A program made the translations under genes and the position numbers. Of a DNA stretch of 64,000 bases, positions 38,368 through 50,757 are shown in pieces. Location of the stretch: NCBI RefSeq assembly GCF_002878395.1, contig NC_061115.1, positions 218,653,386 through 218,717,385 on the forward strand, written 5' to 3'. The first letter of the stretch is position 1. Every line of letters begins with the position of its first letter. The DNA comes from Capsicum annuum. Lineage: Eukaryota; Streptophyta; Magnoliopsida; Solanales; Solanaceae. The notes beneath the pieces are model-generated. The model saw nothing but the letters and a program-made list of their open reading frames with translations. It was not told where the DNA came from and did not search any database.

Positions 38368-40124
38368 ATATGATAAGTCTGAAATATGACAACTTCATTC
38401 TTGAGGTGTATGTGGTAGCAATGCATAATATGTCTGAAAGAAGACAAGTGATTGAATGCACGAATATACGCGTGGAGAGACAATATGATAATGATCATCA
38501 AAAGTGATGATATTTTCACACGCTTATATAATTATAAGATATGCTAGAGAAAAAAAACTCTCTACATTATATGTATGCCTCGATTTGCTTCTGAAGTAGC
38601 AAAATTTTGAAAGAGGTTATAAGCTATTATAATTTGATAGGCTTAAGGCACGATTATATTTCATTCTTGGGGAATGAGAAACTTATTAATGCAAACGTGC
38701 ACTTGATTATAATTGTATCACAACTCACCTCCAAAAGAGGTTGAATAATTTTGAAATCTACTTTTGAAGTAGTAAATTTGAAATTTATTCATGTAATAGT
38801 AAATCTGAAATTTACTAAAGAAAAAATACATGTCATGGTAAACTTGGAGTTTACTAGAATAAAAGTTCATAAATTGATATGAACGATTGTGACATCTCGA
38901 AGATGTGTATGTATTGAAGAACTAGAAGATTCTTCAAGAATTATTTATGTCATTTGTTCTTATGATAAGTTGGTTGGACCAACTAATATTGGGATTGGAT
39001 CCCTTCAAATCTGAAAATTATAAAAGGTGAATAATGGCTCGTTCACCTATCATGTGATATGTTGAAAAAATGCATCAATAAGATGATCACATGCACATTC
39101 ATTGTCAACTTGCAGTTTAACATTCATAAAGTTGCTTGCTCAATAAAATTAAGTTAAGAACATAATTTTCAAATTGTGCAATCAAGGAAGTTATCTTGAT
39201 GATGATAGTTTAGCATTGAATGTCTTCGATAAATAGCTAAATCATTGCTAATGAGAACAAAGTTTCATGTGTTGGTCTGAAATATGATATTTTGAATACA
39301 ATAACACTTGTATGCATTAGACTAATAAATTATGATTATTTCTTCCCTCTCAATTGGTTCAAGGTCGGGAAACAATTATTCCATCTAATAATTTTGATGT
39401 GCGGTATACGATTAATGAATATACCATAATGCACAAAGATGGATTCCTCAAAGAAGTAGAGGATGTATGTTAGTTTTCCTAACATGGGGGAGGGGGGGGG
39501 GGGAGGGGGAGATTATAAGCGCTATGAAATATGTTAGGAATTATCACTAGATGCAGCATCTCATATTAAGTGCAAGTGCTCTTATTTTGTGTTCCTAAAG
39601 GACAAAGTTTATGCATGCGTGAAGCGTGATAGACTAATCAGTTCCAAATGAAATAGTACTTGAAAAATAAGGAGCAAATAATCATAATAAGAAGGCAATG
39701 AGCTCTTGAAGAGTCTATGACATAACACTTCATGAAACCTTATGAGAGGTTCATGTACCTGAAAATAATGAAGTGATGAGATCTCAAAATGTTATGTCGT
39801 AGTGTGAACCGATACTAAATGATATATCATCAATATCTTTGACACAATATTGACGCAATATTGAGAAAGATTACGAGGATCTTAATTCTACGTTAATTTA
39901 AGCATGCTGACGTAGAAACATTTATCAAGTGACATGAAAGGATGCATCTTGGTAAGTGAAAACTTATTTGATTTGCAGTCCAGACACTTGAAGATGCATG
40001 TCACACATAAAATGTTGAATATTGTCACTTTGACAAAATTTGTATGAAAACTTCTTTAAGGATTCAAAATATAAAAGTTTCTGGGAAACTTATTGATAAT
40101 CCTTATATTGTATAAGCTTATAGC
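38368..40124 (+). other. Decayed copia interior
   Basis: There is no open frame over 60 codons except shadows. Repetitive phrases ('gtagtaaatttgaaatttact', 'gtaaacttggagtttac') and 'ttggttggaccaactaatattggga' fit an eroded gag-pol region. A G-run at 39488-39508 is also present. Confidence 0.5.
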
Positions 40125-40895
40125 TTGAAAATTATTGAAACTGTTGGAGAGTTTTCAAAAGTAATAAGATTATTTGCTGAAATGAGAAATATATCAATTT
40201 GGATTGGTTATGAAGTACCATATCTTAGTACCATTGGTGCACTCATATATCTTGTAAAAAATTACAAAACCCAATATAACCTTTCGCTCAATTTGTTAGC
40301 AAGGTATATTTCTACTCTTACTAGGAGACATCGAAATGGGATAAGATACATGAGTTTATTTTATTATAAATATTGCAGTCCCGATCTTACTGGTCATGCT
40401 GATGTTAGGTACTCATCTAACCCGCATAAATCTCGGTCTCAAACATACAATGTGTTCACATGTGGGGATACTGTCATATCTTGGAGATATACAAAGCATT
40501 CTATCATATCCACTTCATCGAATCATGCTGAGATAATAGCTACTCATGAAGCAAGCCAAGAATGTGTATGGTTGAGGTCCATGATACATCTCATTCGAGA
40601 AAAATGTGGTGTGAAATATGACAATCTACCCACAATTTTATACAGAGATAATTCAACATACATAGCACATCTTAAGGGAGATTCATAAATGGAGATAGAA
40701 CGAAACACATTTTGCCGAAGCTTTTCTACATACATGAGCTACAAAAGAATGATGATATTTAACGTGCAACAGATTCGTTCAACTGACAATGTGACTGATT
40801 TATTCACCAAGTTTTCTCCAATTACAACTTTTAAGAAGATGATGCACAAGATCGGGATGCAAAGGTTCAAGGATGTTCTCATTAGGAGAAGTTAA
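40125..40895 (+). pseudogene. Copia RNase H / pol C-terminus remnant
   Basis: 'TGHADVRYSSNPHKSRSQ', 'TKHSIISTSSNHAEIIA' and 'ILYRDNSTYIAHLKG' form the copia RNase H. After a stop at 40686-40688 the next frame has 'NVQQIRSTDNVTDLFTK', the usual pol end. The copy is interrupted and inactive. Confidence 0.88.
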
Positions 40896-40899
40896 TACG

Positions 40900-41070
40900 C
40901 GTTGTACTCTTTTTTCCTTACAAAGTTTTGTCCCATTGGGCTTTCCTTGTAAGGTTTTTAATGAGGCAGCCGAAATGCGTATTATTAGAGATATGTACTC
41001 TTTTTCCTTCACTAGATTCTTTTCCTACTGGGTTTTTTCTAGTAAGGTTTTAACGAGGCACATTACCTAC
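40900..41070 (+). repeat. Duplicated ~70-bp 3' untranslated motif of the copia element
   Basis: 'tgtactctttttccttac', then 'cc(c/t)a(t/c)tgggctttcc', then 'taaggtttttaa(t/c)gaggca' occurs at about 40902-40973 and again at 41000-41060. Each copy can fold as an imperfect hairpin (acaaag…cttgt; actag…ctagt). Confidence 0.7.
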
Positions 41071-41092
41071 CAATTAGACATTTAAGGAGGAG

Positions 41093-41326
41093 TGTTATAA
41101 ATGTATTTATATTATAGTGAATGTCTATCAAGATCTACTTTGATATCTATTAGGATTTGAAGCATCCGTCTTTTACTCAGACTAGGATTAAATTTCCCCT
41201 ATAAATAGAGGGATTTTGTTCATTGTATTTACAATCTTATAATCTCTCATCCCTTAAGAGAAGAAATAAGAATTACTCTTTCTATTCTCTCTACTCTTCT
41301 TCTTTGTTCTTTCTTCTTTTATAACA
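41093..41326 (+). repeat. Copia 3' LTR
   Basis: Second LTR, with 'cctataaatagaggg' as its TATA region, preceded by the polypurine tract and followed by the TTCCC duplication. Confidence 0.92.
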
Positions 41327-41331
41327 TTCCC

Positions 41332-42015
41332 CCCGTTTTAAAATAATTGTCATGCTTTATTTTTTGAGAATCAATTTAACTAATTTTCAAAGCTAAATTA
41401 TATTAAATTAAAACAACATTTAAAAGTAAAATTTAGATATCCAAAAACTATACAAAAAGACTATAAGTTGTAATTTTTCTTATCTTAATATGATGAAAAA
41501 ATACATATTAAAATATTCATCAAAATTAATGCAATTTGACCTTAAAAAGCACAACAATAACAAGTACTCTCTATGTTCACTTTTACTTGTCACTGTTTCA
41601 CTTCTCGAGATCAAACTGTATGAACTCTGATCAATATTTTAAGATATACTTTTAATATTTTAAATAGCCGAAAATTATTTACATAAGTTTCAATCCTCCC
41701 CATATGAAAAAAAAATAAAAATCAGTACCCCTCCTCCCCTCCGAATTATGATTAAATTTGTTACGACGCACTCCAACTTCATAAGAGTCCTACTACTTGT
41801 TGAATTCAATTTTGACATATATTTATCACTCATTTATGCTGACCTGACACATTTGTTACATAAAAATAGAGCTCATATTAAAAATGTCATGTCAGCTAAA
41901 AAAATTAACAAAAATATATTAAAATTTAATTTACAAAATAATAAAATTCACATAAAATTAAAGTATATCAAAGTAAATTTGATCATAATCCAGAGATAAT
42001 AAATACTTTACTCTA
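41332..42015. mobile_element. Stowaway-like remnant followed by a long-TIR MITE
   Basis: 41332-41580 continues the Stowaway-like body split by the copia insertion ('cccgttttaaaataattg'). A second, 'tactctctatgttcactttta', terminus lies at about 41563. From about 41715 to 42015, 'cagtacccct…gttacgacgcactccaacttcat…atgtcagctaaaaaaatt…aaatactttact' is a degenerate relative of the 22109-22406 MITE. Confidence 0.6.
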
Positions 42016-42260
42016 AAAAAAATATAATCTTAAAATATTAATTAAAATAAAACAATAACAATTAAATGTGACAGTAATAAATACTTACACACTGTACTTT
42101 TTTATGCAACTAAAATAATTTATTTATTTTCTTCGTCTTATTTTATATGATATTATTTTAATTTTCTATATTTAGTATTTAGAAAAATAAAAGAGTTTTG
42201 AAATTACTTTTATAGCATTCTATTGAGAATAGAACAAAACTTTTAAAGTTTAATTATTTG
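42016..42260. repeat. Local duplication, pairs with 49.07-49.51 kb
   Basis: 'aatataatcttaaaata(t/c)taattaaaataaa' and 'agtaataaatacttacacactgtactttttt', followed by 'ttattttatatgatattattttaattt', appear in the same order at 49.08-49.45 kb. Confidence 0.75.
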
Positions 42261-42674
42261 TAATTATAGTAAATGTCGTGTATATATATATATGTATATA
42301 TATATATTTTATTGATATTAGAACTTTAAAGATATGATTGTTGATGTGATATAAAGTGCCATTATCATGACAATCGCACTGATTTTGTTGATGCTAAAGA
42401 AAAGGAAAAAGATTTGAAAATAATTATTCCATATGTTCTTTTCGTTTTTCTTTTTGAATCTTTATACAAAGAATCGATTGAATTTATTATTTACTTTTCT
42501 CATGTAGGTCTACATAAATTATAGATGATTATTTATAATAATAATATTATCTGCATGAATTACACTTATTATATATTCATTGATTATTTCTAATTTAGGC
42601 AATTAAGTTGATATAGAGGTCGAGAATTAGTTTAGAAGATTAATAGATAATCGAATCTTAGTGGCGATTTTTTC

Positions 42675-42675
<1 letters not shown>

Positions 42676-42721
<46 letters not shown>
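42676..42721. repeat. (TTA)n microsatellite, ~15 units
   Basis: Uninterrupted trinucleotide run in AT-rich, gene-free DNA (42.26-43.47 kb). That wider stretch contains no open frame. Confidence 0.9.
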
Positions 42722-43475
42722 TTAATACCTACTATCCTATTCTTTAATTTTATTATTATTTGTTGTTTAGTTCAATTATCGTATTGTTTGTTGTCTTTAT
42801 TATTCTCTTCTTCGTTTGTTTTAAACATGTCTTTTTTTTCGATAGTTGATTTTGATATATTTTGCTTGAATTTGGAATTTATCAGAAAAAATTTCTCTAT
42901 CTTTACAAAAAAGGAATAAGACTGTATATATACCATCCTGTTTAAATATTTTTTTTATGAGATTATACTAGATATATTATTCCCGTTGTAGTGGTAGATG
43001 AACCGCTATTTACTTCTTGTTATATAATATAATTTTCTTTTCATAGTGAGAATTTCCTATTTTTACATGACAATACCCAATATATATTCTGTTACAATTT
43101 TTTGTTTTTTATAGTGGGAATATTGAAGAGCTTTTTCATATAATCCATTCACCTCTCTCTCTCTCTCTTCTTAAATAAACAAACAAAAAAAAAATTATAA
43201 ACAATATTTTGCTGGCAATTTCAAGATAGGAAGAATCAAATATCAAAATTTAAATATTTTTAGCAATTTTAGTAATAGGTGGAGCGAGGTAATTAGACAG
43301 AATATGAAACTGTTATAATTTATCGATCGAGTACGTACATGGCGTAGATATATAGGAAGTATGGAGGACGCGAATTAGGGTTAACGGTTATTAGAAGAAA
43401 GAAGTATATCCATGTTGATAGCTAGGTAGGAGTGCTTTGTTTTCCGGTCCGTGTTAGTAGCCGTAGTATTATATT

Positions 43476-43832
43476 CAGTAACGGAGTCAGGATTTTTATT
43501 GAGAAAGTTCAGATTCGAACCAGCCGAAGGGGTTCAACCAGGGGCGGAGCTACCCTTTGCCGAGGGGGTTCATCCGAACCCCCTTCGGCGAAAAGTTATG
43601 TTATATATGCATGGTTAAAATTATTTTTATATATGCATATTAGATGTTGAACTCCCTTCGGTTAGTTCGTATGTTCACTTATGACCTCCCTTAGTGAATA
43701 TCCTGGCTCCGTCACTGAGTTCAACATCTACTATGTAACATAAAAAATATTTTTAATCATGTAAAAATAGTATAATTTTACGTCGAAGGGGTTCATCCGA
43801 ACCCCTCTGGATGAAAGGTGGCTCCGCCACTG
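43476..43832. mobile_element. ggcggag-type hAT MITE with a second copy inserted inside
   Basis: The outer element runs from 'cagtaacggagtcagg' (43476) to 'ggctccgccactg' (43832). The inner element, 43539-43717, runs from 'caggggcggagctaccc' to 'tggctccgtcactg'. The inner copy is flanked by GGTTCAAC (43531-43538) and AGTTCAAC (43718-43725), a 7/8 octamer target duplication inside the outer body. Confidence 0.85.
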
Positions 43833-43854
43833 GTTACACTTGCATGTAGTGTCT

Positions 43855-44615
43855 TGTTCTTGGAGTTTGGTGATATTTGTGTTTCGAGTAGTAGATCGAT
43901 TGTACTATTATTTTGTCGTAGCTTTGTTTTTGTTATTATTTGTTGTTTTGGTACTACGTACTTGTTTTTTCTTACTCTCACATTACGTCTATTTCTAGAC
44001 GGTTTTTTGTCTTGACTCGGAGATTATCGAAAACAACCTCTCTACCTCATCTATGAGATAATAATACGGGTTGTGTATACTCTATTCATTTCAAACCCGA
44101 CTTTATGAGAATACACTAAAGAAGGACAGCCTGATGCACTTTAGCTCCCGCTATGCACACAGTCCGAGGAAGAATCCAATAAAGAGGGTCTCTTATACGC
44201 AACCTTACTTGCATTTCTCCCAAATGTTATTTCCAATGCTTGAAACCACGACCTCGTGGTCACATGACAACAACTTTACCTTTTATACCTTTTAGTATTT
44301 TTTTCGTCAATATTATTATAAGCCCGATTTTAATCCCTCATTCAAGTTCAAATTTTTTTTTGGTAAGATAAAAAATAATAACGTTCAAGATTTGTATTTG
44401 TTATAATCTTGACTTATTATTCTCTATAATATTTAAGTTCTTAATTACTTTATCTTTAATTAGGTAATATTTTACACATCAAACGTTATTAAATTTATTA
44501 ATGACGGTAATTGGAATGTATTAGTATCTTATGACTTTGATTATCTGATTACGTATAGTGATAAATTATATAAAATTAAAAATTTATCATACGAAGTCCG
44601 TCAAAACTATATGTC
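43855..44615. repeat. Local duplication, copy B (pairs with 29.43-29.93 kb)
   Basis: It shares the LINE-tail/SINE module and flanks with copy A over more than 600 bp, including the inverted SINE at 44126-44285, here with its full head 'ccacgacctcgtggtcacatgac'. It carries extra AT-rich sequence (44.29-44.50 kb) missing from copy A. Confidence 0.85.
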
Positions 44616-45104
44616 CAAAAATAATAATAATAATAATAATAATAACCTACTTTATCGCGTAAAACCTTAAATACAGGGGCGGACTTATAGTCAATCTTTT
44701 GGTGTTCAGTACTCGTTAAATTCAATGCAAATTAGGTATAATTATAAAAAAGAAGTGCAAAGTTTGATATATGATTTAGGTGGAATTTTAAAACCTTGAG
44801 TGACAGTATACATGTTTGAATCTTTCGAACATCCACGATTTCTTAATTCTGAATTCGCGATTATTGTTTAAAACAGTTATTGTCTAGAAGAATATTCAAA
44901 TAAAGAAATTTGTTTATGATGTTTGCTTAACAATTCTATCAAAAAGAGGAAAAAATATATCATCTCAAAGTCATTTTCATAATGACGATCTTAGATTTTA
45001 ATTTCATATCATAATTTCCACTTCTTACACGTTATCATTATATATATATATATATAGTCATGTTATATTTTTCAGATATACTTAAATATAACGTGTGAAA
45101 CTCA
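44616..45104. other. Intergenic: (AAT)n run, ggcgga-type fragment and AT-rich DNA
   Basis: 'aataataataataataat' occurs at about 44625-44645, and 'caggggcggacttatag' at 44676 is a one-ended MITE terminus. No gene seen. Confidence 0.45.
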
Positions 45105-45575
45105 CGGTCAAAGTTAGAGCCGTTAATATAGGTCAGGCCCGTTGGGCCGACCTGATCCAATCTGTAATTTGATGGAGTTGAGCTTCAGTTTTTGCAGCCT
45201 ATTTAAGGACAGAACTTTTTAGCTTGGCCTAGATAAGCCCGTGGTCCGTGGGGCTTGAGCAATGTGGGCCGGGCTAGCCCGTGGGCCTATCCGTAAGTCA
45301 AATACATGCAACTATTTAGATTGCTTATTGATATTTTTATTTAGTTCGAAGGATATCATGTCAAAAGTTATTTAATTTCGCTATTAGGAATATTTTGGAG
45401 GGGTGTTGGAGACTTGATTAACAAGTATTAACACTAGCTAATATTGTCCGATAATATTTATGTCTATTAACATTGTAAAATTAAATTATAAAATATTATT
45501 TTTTTAAAAGTGGATTGACCTGTGAGGCCCGCGGCCCACAGAGTAATGGTGTGGGCTTGGCCTTTTTTGGCCCAT
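45105..45575. mobile_element. GGCCCG-rich-ended repeat, probable MITE
   Basis: The left edge has 'ggtcaggcccgttgggccgacc' and 'gggccgggctagcccgtgggcc', with many small palindromes. The right edge has 'gaggcccgcggcccacag' and 'tgggcttggcctttttt'. The AT-rich centre has no ORF. Boundaries are approximate and no target duplication was identified. Confidence 0.45.
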
Positions 45576-45756
45576 CATTTTGATGAAGTACCACAAGTTT
45601 TTTTACTTGTCGAGAAGACTTCATTGCTTGGAGATAATGAAGAGTCCTTTTGCTTTAAAGATGACATCTTCAAAGGATTCCAAATATGCATTCAATCTTC
45701 ATATTTTTCTTTATTTTGCTCTTTTACTGGGGTTTTTTTGTAGAGCCTTTCACAGT

Positions 45757-46227
45757 TTAGACTCATGCGGGTCAGGAGTGATTTGACTTGGAATTTAAGA
45801 TCGTGCATCAATGAGTAGTTTGGTTTGCAGTTTAGGTTTGTGCATCAAGGAGCGACTTGACTTGCAGTTTAGGCTCGTGTATCGAAGAGCATTTTGACTT
45901 GCAATTTAAGCTCGTGCATCGAGGAACAGCTTGACTTGCAGTTTAGGCTCGTGCATCGAGGAGTATTTGTGACTTAAAGTTTAGGCTCGTGCATCGAGGA
46001 GCATCTTGACTTGCAGTTTAGGCTGGTGCATTAAGGAGCATTTTTACTTGCAGTTTAAGCTCGTGCATCGAGGATTATTTTGACTTGCAGTTTAGGCTCG
46101 TGCATCGAGGAGCATCATGCAGTTTATGCTCGTGCCTTAAGGAGCGTTTTGACTTGCAGTTTAGGCTCGTCCATCAAGGAGCATCTTGACTTGCAGTTTA
46201 GGCTCGTGCATCGAGGAACATCTTGGG
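45757..46227. repeat. 37-bp minisatellite, ~13 copies
   Basis: The consensus reads tttaggctcgtgcatcgagg then agcatcttgacttgcag. Most units are exactly 37 bp; one is 38 and one about 32 from an internal deletion. Because 37 is not a multiple of three, the array is unlikely to be coding. It lies just beyond the 3' side of the minus-strand gypsy gag remnant. Confidence 0.9.
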
Positions 46228-46379
46228 GAAAAATTCTTGTAATGTAACTTTCCTCCCAACCCTTTGTAATGAAGTATTATTGGACTTCAATTTGATATTT
46301 ACTGCCCCCATCGGTGGAAGCAGATATGCATTTGATCTTGGGTCGTCTTTTGAAAGCTGGAGTTTAGAAGCCCTTTGAC

Positions 46380-48940
46380 ACTTTTTTTTTTGCATGCGAT
46401 CAATGTCCAAGTACCACCCTTCTTGCTATTGGAGAAGTCGTTTTGCATGCATTTGCTTGTTGTTTTCTTCAAGGCTGAAACCCCAATCGGGTCAAGGCTT
46501 CCAAATTGTAGCATGATGATTCTCTCACCTTTTGATGATGCCACAGAGCGCATGGGTTGTAAAACTTTTGAAATTAAATCTTTTTTATGGTCAGTTCGGC
46601 GCTAACATGGTTTGCATCAACTGTATCGCCATCATCGATGATGATCTTTCCCTCTTGCATTAATGTCATGATATTTTCCTTCAGGATGAAGCATTTTGTG
46701 GTGTGATGACCAACAATGAGGTGAAATTTGCAGTATTTAGGATCGTCGACTTTATTTGATTCTTTGGGTCGCTTTGACTTAGGGAGTTCAATGACTTTTT
46801 TGGCTAGCAACTCGTCTAGAATTTCAGGAACATCAGAGTTGGAAAAAGGATATACCCTTGCTTGTAACTCTTTCAAAATTGGTTGATTTTCCACTTCTTG
46901 CATTTGTTGCTTTGGAGCTTCCTCTTTCAGTTTTTGTCTTGTGTAGGCCTTCTTAGAACTCACAGTCGTCACTATAGATTCCCCAATTTGGTCCTCTGAC
47001 GAGTCGTTGAATTTCGTGACTTTTTTTTTAGGATTAAAAATAGGTGACGCCATTCTATAACTTGCAATGTTTAACTCCATGTCATGAGCGCACGTAGCTG
47101 ATTCTTCAAAAGTTCAAGGCTTAATTTCTTAAAGGATATACACAAGGCCCTAATGCATTCCTTGAATGCAAACTTCAACCGCGAAAGTTTCAAAAAGTTG
47201 ATCCTTGCAATCAAAGCTCAATGTTCACCAACGCATTATGTAGTACACTACAGGCTCATCTTTACTTTGTCTTATGTTTGTCAACTCCATTATGCTGACC
47301 GTACGACGGATGCTGTAGAAACGATTTAGGAACTGACTTTTTAGTTGCTCCTAACAATCAATTGATTCAGACTCCAAGTCCGTGTACCAATCAAAAGCGT
47401 TGCCTTTCAAAGAACGAACAAATTGCTTGACAAGAAAATCACCATGTGTACCAGCACTGCTACAAGTCTTAACGAAATGAGCGATGTGCTGCCTTGGATT
47501 TCTCTTTCTATCAAATTGTTGAAACTTTGGTGGTTGATATCCAATTGGCATCGGTAAACCCTCGATTTGCTTAGAATACGGCTTTGAGTATCCTATGAAA
47601 CTTTGTGATAGACCGTCATATTGTGCCTTGATGGTATTTGCAATCATATCTTGCAGTTATTGAACTGTTAGAGTAGCAACCGAAGTAGACTTCTTCGCTT
47701 TTTGAGATTTAGTCTTGCTAGATAACTCATCGGCATCCTTATTTTGCAGAGTAAAGCCGAGTGGATAAGCAGGGTCGTGGCTCAATTTTCCAGGCAAAGG
47801 ACTCCAACTTGTTCATCAGTTGAGTGATGAACTTCAATGGTTTGTTCTATTATTGCTAACTTCTCATCCATATCAGTTGCGTCGGCCATCAAGGCGTTGA
47901 CCTTTGTTGAAGTTGGTGAATCAGTCGAATCTTCAGATTCACTAAAATTAACACCAGTTTGAGAGGATTCATCACATAGCAAGGATGTCAAATTGCCCCC
48001 AGAGGTTGCAACTTCAACCGTCATATGAGATTTGCTCTTTTTTGCCTTCTCCAAATAAGTGAAGTATTCAGATCCATCCCAACCAGAGGTCTTAAATTTG
48101 CACCGAGTGAGAGGACCAACAAGGCTGAGCTCATCAGATGTGGCAGTAGCAAAGTTCTTGCATAAGACATCTTTCGTATTTTTGACATCCATAGCAGTAG
48201 TTGAATTTGATTTGCAGGAAGAAGAGATGGAGAGCAGAACTGGTCCCACTGGGCGTGCCAAAATTTGTTCGCAACAAATTTTCGTTTGGTGAAAATTAAC
48301 TGCAAGCAAAAATAAAATAAACAAAAAGAATAATTTTATTTAAAGTAATTTTGCGAGTACAATTTCGTTACTCTCTCGATTCTTCTGTCCTAAGCTTTTT
48401 CGTGATTCGAGGGCCTTTTGTAGCATGTTTCTCGAACATAGGATGATTTAAGCCTCCTAGAAATGCATTTGGATCTCCAGGAATTGTTTGACAGCACTTC
48501 GTCTTGTCGAGTTGACCTCCGGGCAGAACTCCGTTAGTCGATTCGTTGAAGAGCTGTGTAGTCAATGCAGAAGCTTCCTCCAATGCTTGCAGAATGTCCT
48601 CAGAAAATTGTGTAACCCTCCGATTTATAGTTGTAGGGGGAAGACAGTCCAAGTATAAATAACCTCTTTTGCCTCATTCTGATTGGTTCATTCAATTTTC
48701 AAGTTTATCACAAATGCTATGTGACAAGGTTGCTTGTGATTGGCCAAAAACATGTTATTTGGGACACTTGACGATATTTCATTGGCTCTTGAATTTGACT
48801 TGGATTGCCACCTCATTTGATCTTGTGGCCTTGCCTCATTGGTCTTTAATTTGACTGGGATGCCACGTCATTTGACACGTAACATGAGTTCGGGCTTCAA
48901 GGTGAGATAGACCTTGATGAAGAATAAAACGGGTTTATAG
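46380..48940 (-). mobile_element. Gypsy-type retrotransposon 5' part (LTR + gag), minus strand
   Basis: Reading leftwards: an LTR-like region from about 48930 to 48270 has TATA-like 'tatttatacttgg' and an R region near 48650. A primer-binding-like 'ttggcacgcccagtgggacc' lies at about 48238-48262. Gag pieces follow: 48216-47782 (MDVKNTKDVLCKNF start), 47647-47351 ('RNPRQHIAHFVKTC', 'GNAFDWY', the gag core) and 47080-46574, with a C-X2-H-X4-H-X4-C-like knuckle 'CKFHLIVGHHTTKC' at about 46720. Stops and frame changes separate the pieces. No protease, RT or integrase follows, so the copy is truncated and dead. Confidence 0.8.
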
Positions 48941-50364
48941 GTCAAACTAATTTTAGACCCAATAAAATATGATCAAATCTAAATTTTATATGAATTTGAC
49001 CCAATAAATTTTACGTGTCTATAGTTACATAAAATAAAATAGAAAGAATATACAAGTTTCAATCTTTCTTATATTATAAAGCAAAATATAATCTTAAAAT
49101 ACTAATTAAAATAAATAAAATTTAATTTTAAAAAATAAACAATGACAATTAAAAGTGAAATAAAAGTAGTAATAAATACTTACACACTGTACTTTTTTTC
49201 TGCAACAAAACTCCAGGTACTTTCCTATATTATTCTGTCAGTGTCTTTTTACATTGTACTAAAAAAACAAAAATATATATCCAATGATTAGACATTTCAC
49301 CAAATCAAATATTTTTAGGGCTATTATTGTTGCCGACCTCCATCGTAATGGCGGCGGCGCACTGACACCAAATTTTGACCCGCCAAAATCCTAATACTAA
49401 ATATACTATTTGTTTACTCCGTTTTATTTTATATGATATTATTTTAATTTGATATATTTTGAGTGGAAAAAGAATTCTAAACTTAAATTATTTATAATTA
49501 TAGTAAATATGATATTTTTAGAAATAATTTAAATAAAAAGGTGCCACGTAAAATATGACGGATACTATTTATTTATAGTAATAAAATAATTTAGCAGTTT
49601 CCTATAATAGTTTTAAATTAATTTCCAGCTGTTCTTCTTCATCACTCCAATTATATACCTATTTTCAGCTAAATATCATCAATACTTTTACACACAAATC
49701 CCCACAAGGTCTATTTTTATTTTTTTTTGCATATGAAGTTTCTTGGAATTTGATCCTTTTTTATTTTTCCCAAATTTTTTGGAGGTGGGGTTTATTGTGT
49801 TTTGATTATCGAATTATGATTATTACTTTTTTTTTTTTATATAGATTTTAAACTGTTTTGTTGTTGGTTGTTATATTTTCTTGACAGTTTTCTTTTTCTT
49901 TGAATTTTTAATTTTAATCAATTTTAGTTATCATTACTTTATAAAAAAAATATTATGGAATAAAATATTTGATTACTGTTGTTATATTGATTGTATCAAT
50001 TTTGTTGGAGTATACAAGGAGGAGAAGACTATATTCAATAAAGGTAGAATCTTTAGTTAGTTTATGGTTTTTTGATATTATTGAATTTTCATGATTCTTA
50101 ATATCTTTTTTTTTTTTTTGTATTTTTGATTATCTTTTGTGTTGTGGGTCTTAAGTTGTTGTAAGTAATTGTGTGAGATGAATTTGCTTGGATTTTTGCT
50201 AGTTAAAGGTTGAATCTTTAGTTTACATATTCTTGGATTTTTCAAGATTCATGAAGTTTTTTGGGTTTTTGTCACTATGTTACGTGTTTTCTGTATTAGC
50301 TAGCAGTTTGTCATCACTTTTTGTTGTGTGTTTTTGTGTTTGATGTTTGTTATACTGTTGTTAT
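48941..50364. other. AT-rich flank and probable 5' region of the TRM-like gene
   Basis: 49070-49510 is the partner of the 42.0-42.26 kb duplication. 'ccatcgtaatggcggcggcgc' at about 49343 is a short GC-rich island. From about 49640 the sequence is pyrimidine-rich and leader-like ('cttttacacacaaatcccc'), so transcription of the gene at 52 kb may begin here. No coding exon could be demonstrated. Confidence 0.4.
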
Positions 50365-50757
50365 CTGTACTAAGCCGAGGTCTATCGAAAACAGTCTCTC
50401 TACTTTATCTACTTTATCTGAGGTAGTAGTATGGTAGTAGTATGGTCTGCGTAAATATTACCCTCCCCAGACTCCATTATGTGAGAATACACTGGGTATG
50501 TTGTCGTTGTTGTTGATGATGTTATGTGTTGTGAGTCTTAAGAAGTAGTAATTGTGTGAAAAGAATTGGCTTGGATTTTTGTTAGTTATGGTAATTGTGA
50601 GCTAGGCCTGTGCTGGTTATACTGTTATCTGTCCTGAGCCGAGGGTCTATCGGAAACAACCGCTCTACTTCATTTGAGGTAGTGGTATGGACTGCGTACA
50701 CTTTACCCTTAGACCCCACTTTGTGGGAATACACTGGGTATGTTGTTGTCGTTGTAT
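50365..50757 (+). mobile_element. Two RTE LINE 3' tails in the TRM-like gene's upstream region
   Basis: 50375-50515 and 50625-50757 each carry 'ggtctatcg(a/g)aaac', 'tctctacttta/ctctacttcat', 'ggtagt(a/g)gtatgg', 'ctgcgtac/taa' and 'gagaatacactgggtatgttg' followed by TTG units. Confidence 0.8.

Larger units (their letters stand above)
35603..41326 (+). mobile_element. Ty1/copia retrotransposon with two LTRs and 5-bp target duplication
   Basis: LTRs at 35603-35834 (232 bp) and 41093-41326 (234 bp) are about 90+% alike by eye and start TGTTATAAAT and end TATAACA. The target duplication TTCCC lies at 35598-35602 and 41327-41331. The 3' LTR follows the polypurine tract AAGGAGGAG. Orientation is set by the RNase H remnant near the right end. 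The interior is heavily decayed and is interrupted by a solo LTR (36216-38362); without that insert it is only ~3.1 kb, so much of gag-pol is deleted. The site itself ('atattccc…ccccgtttta') looks like the end of a Stowaway-type MITE. Confidence 0.92.
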
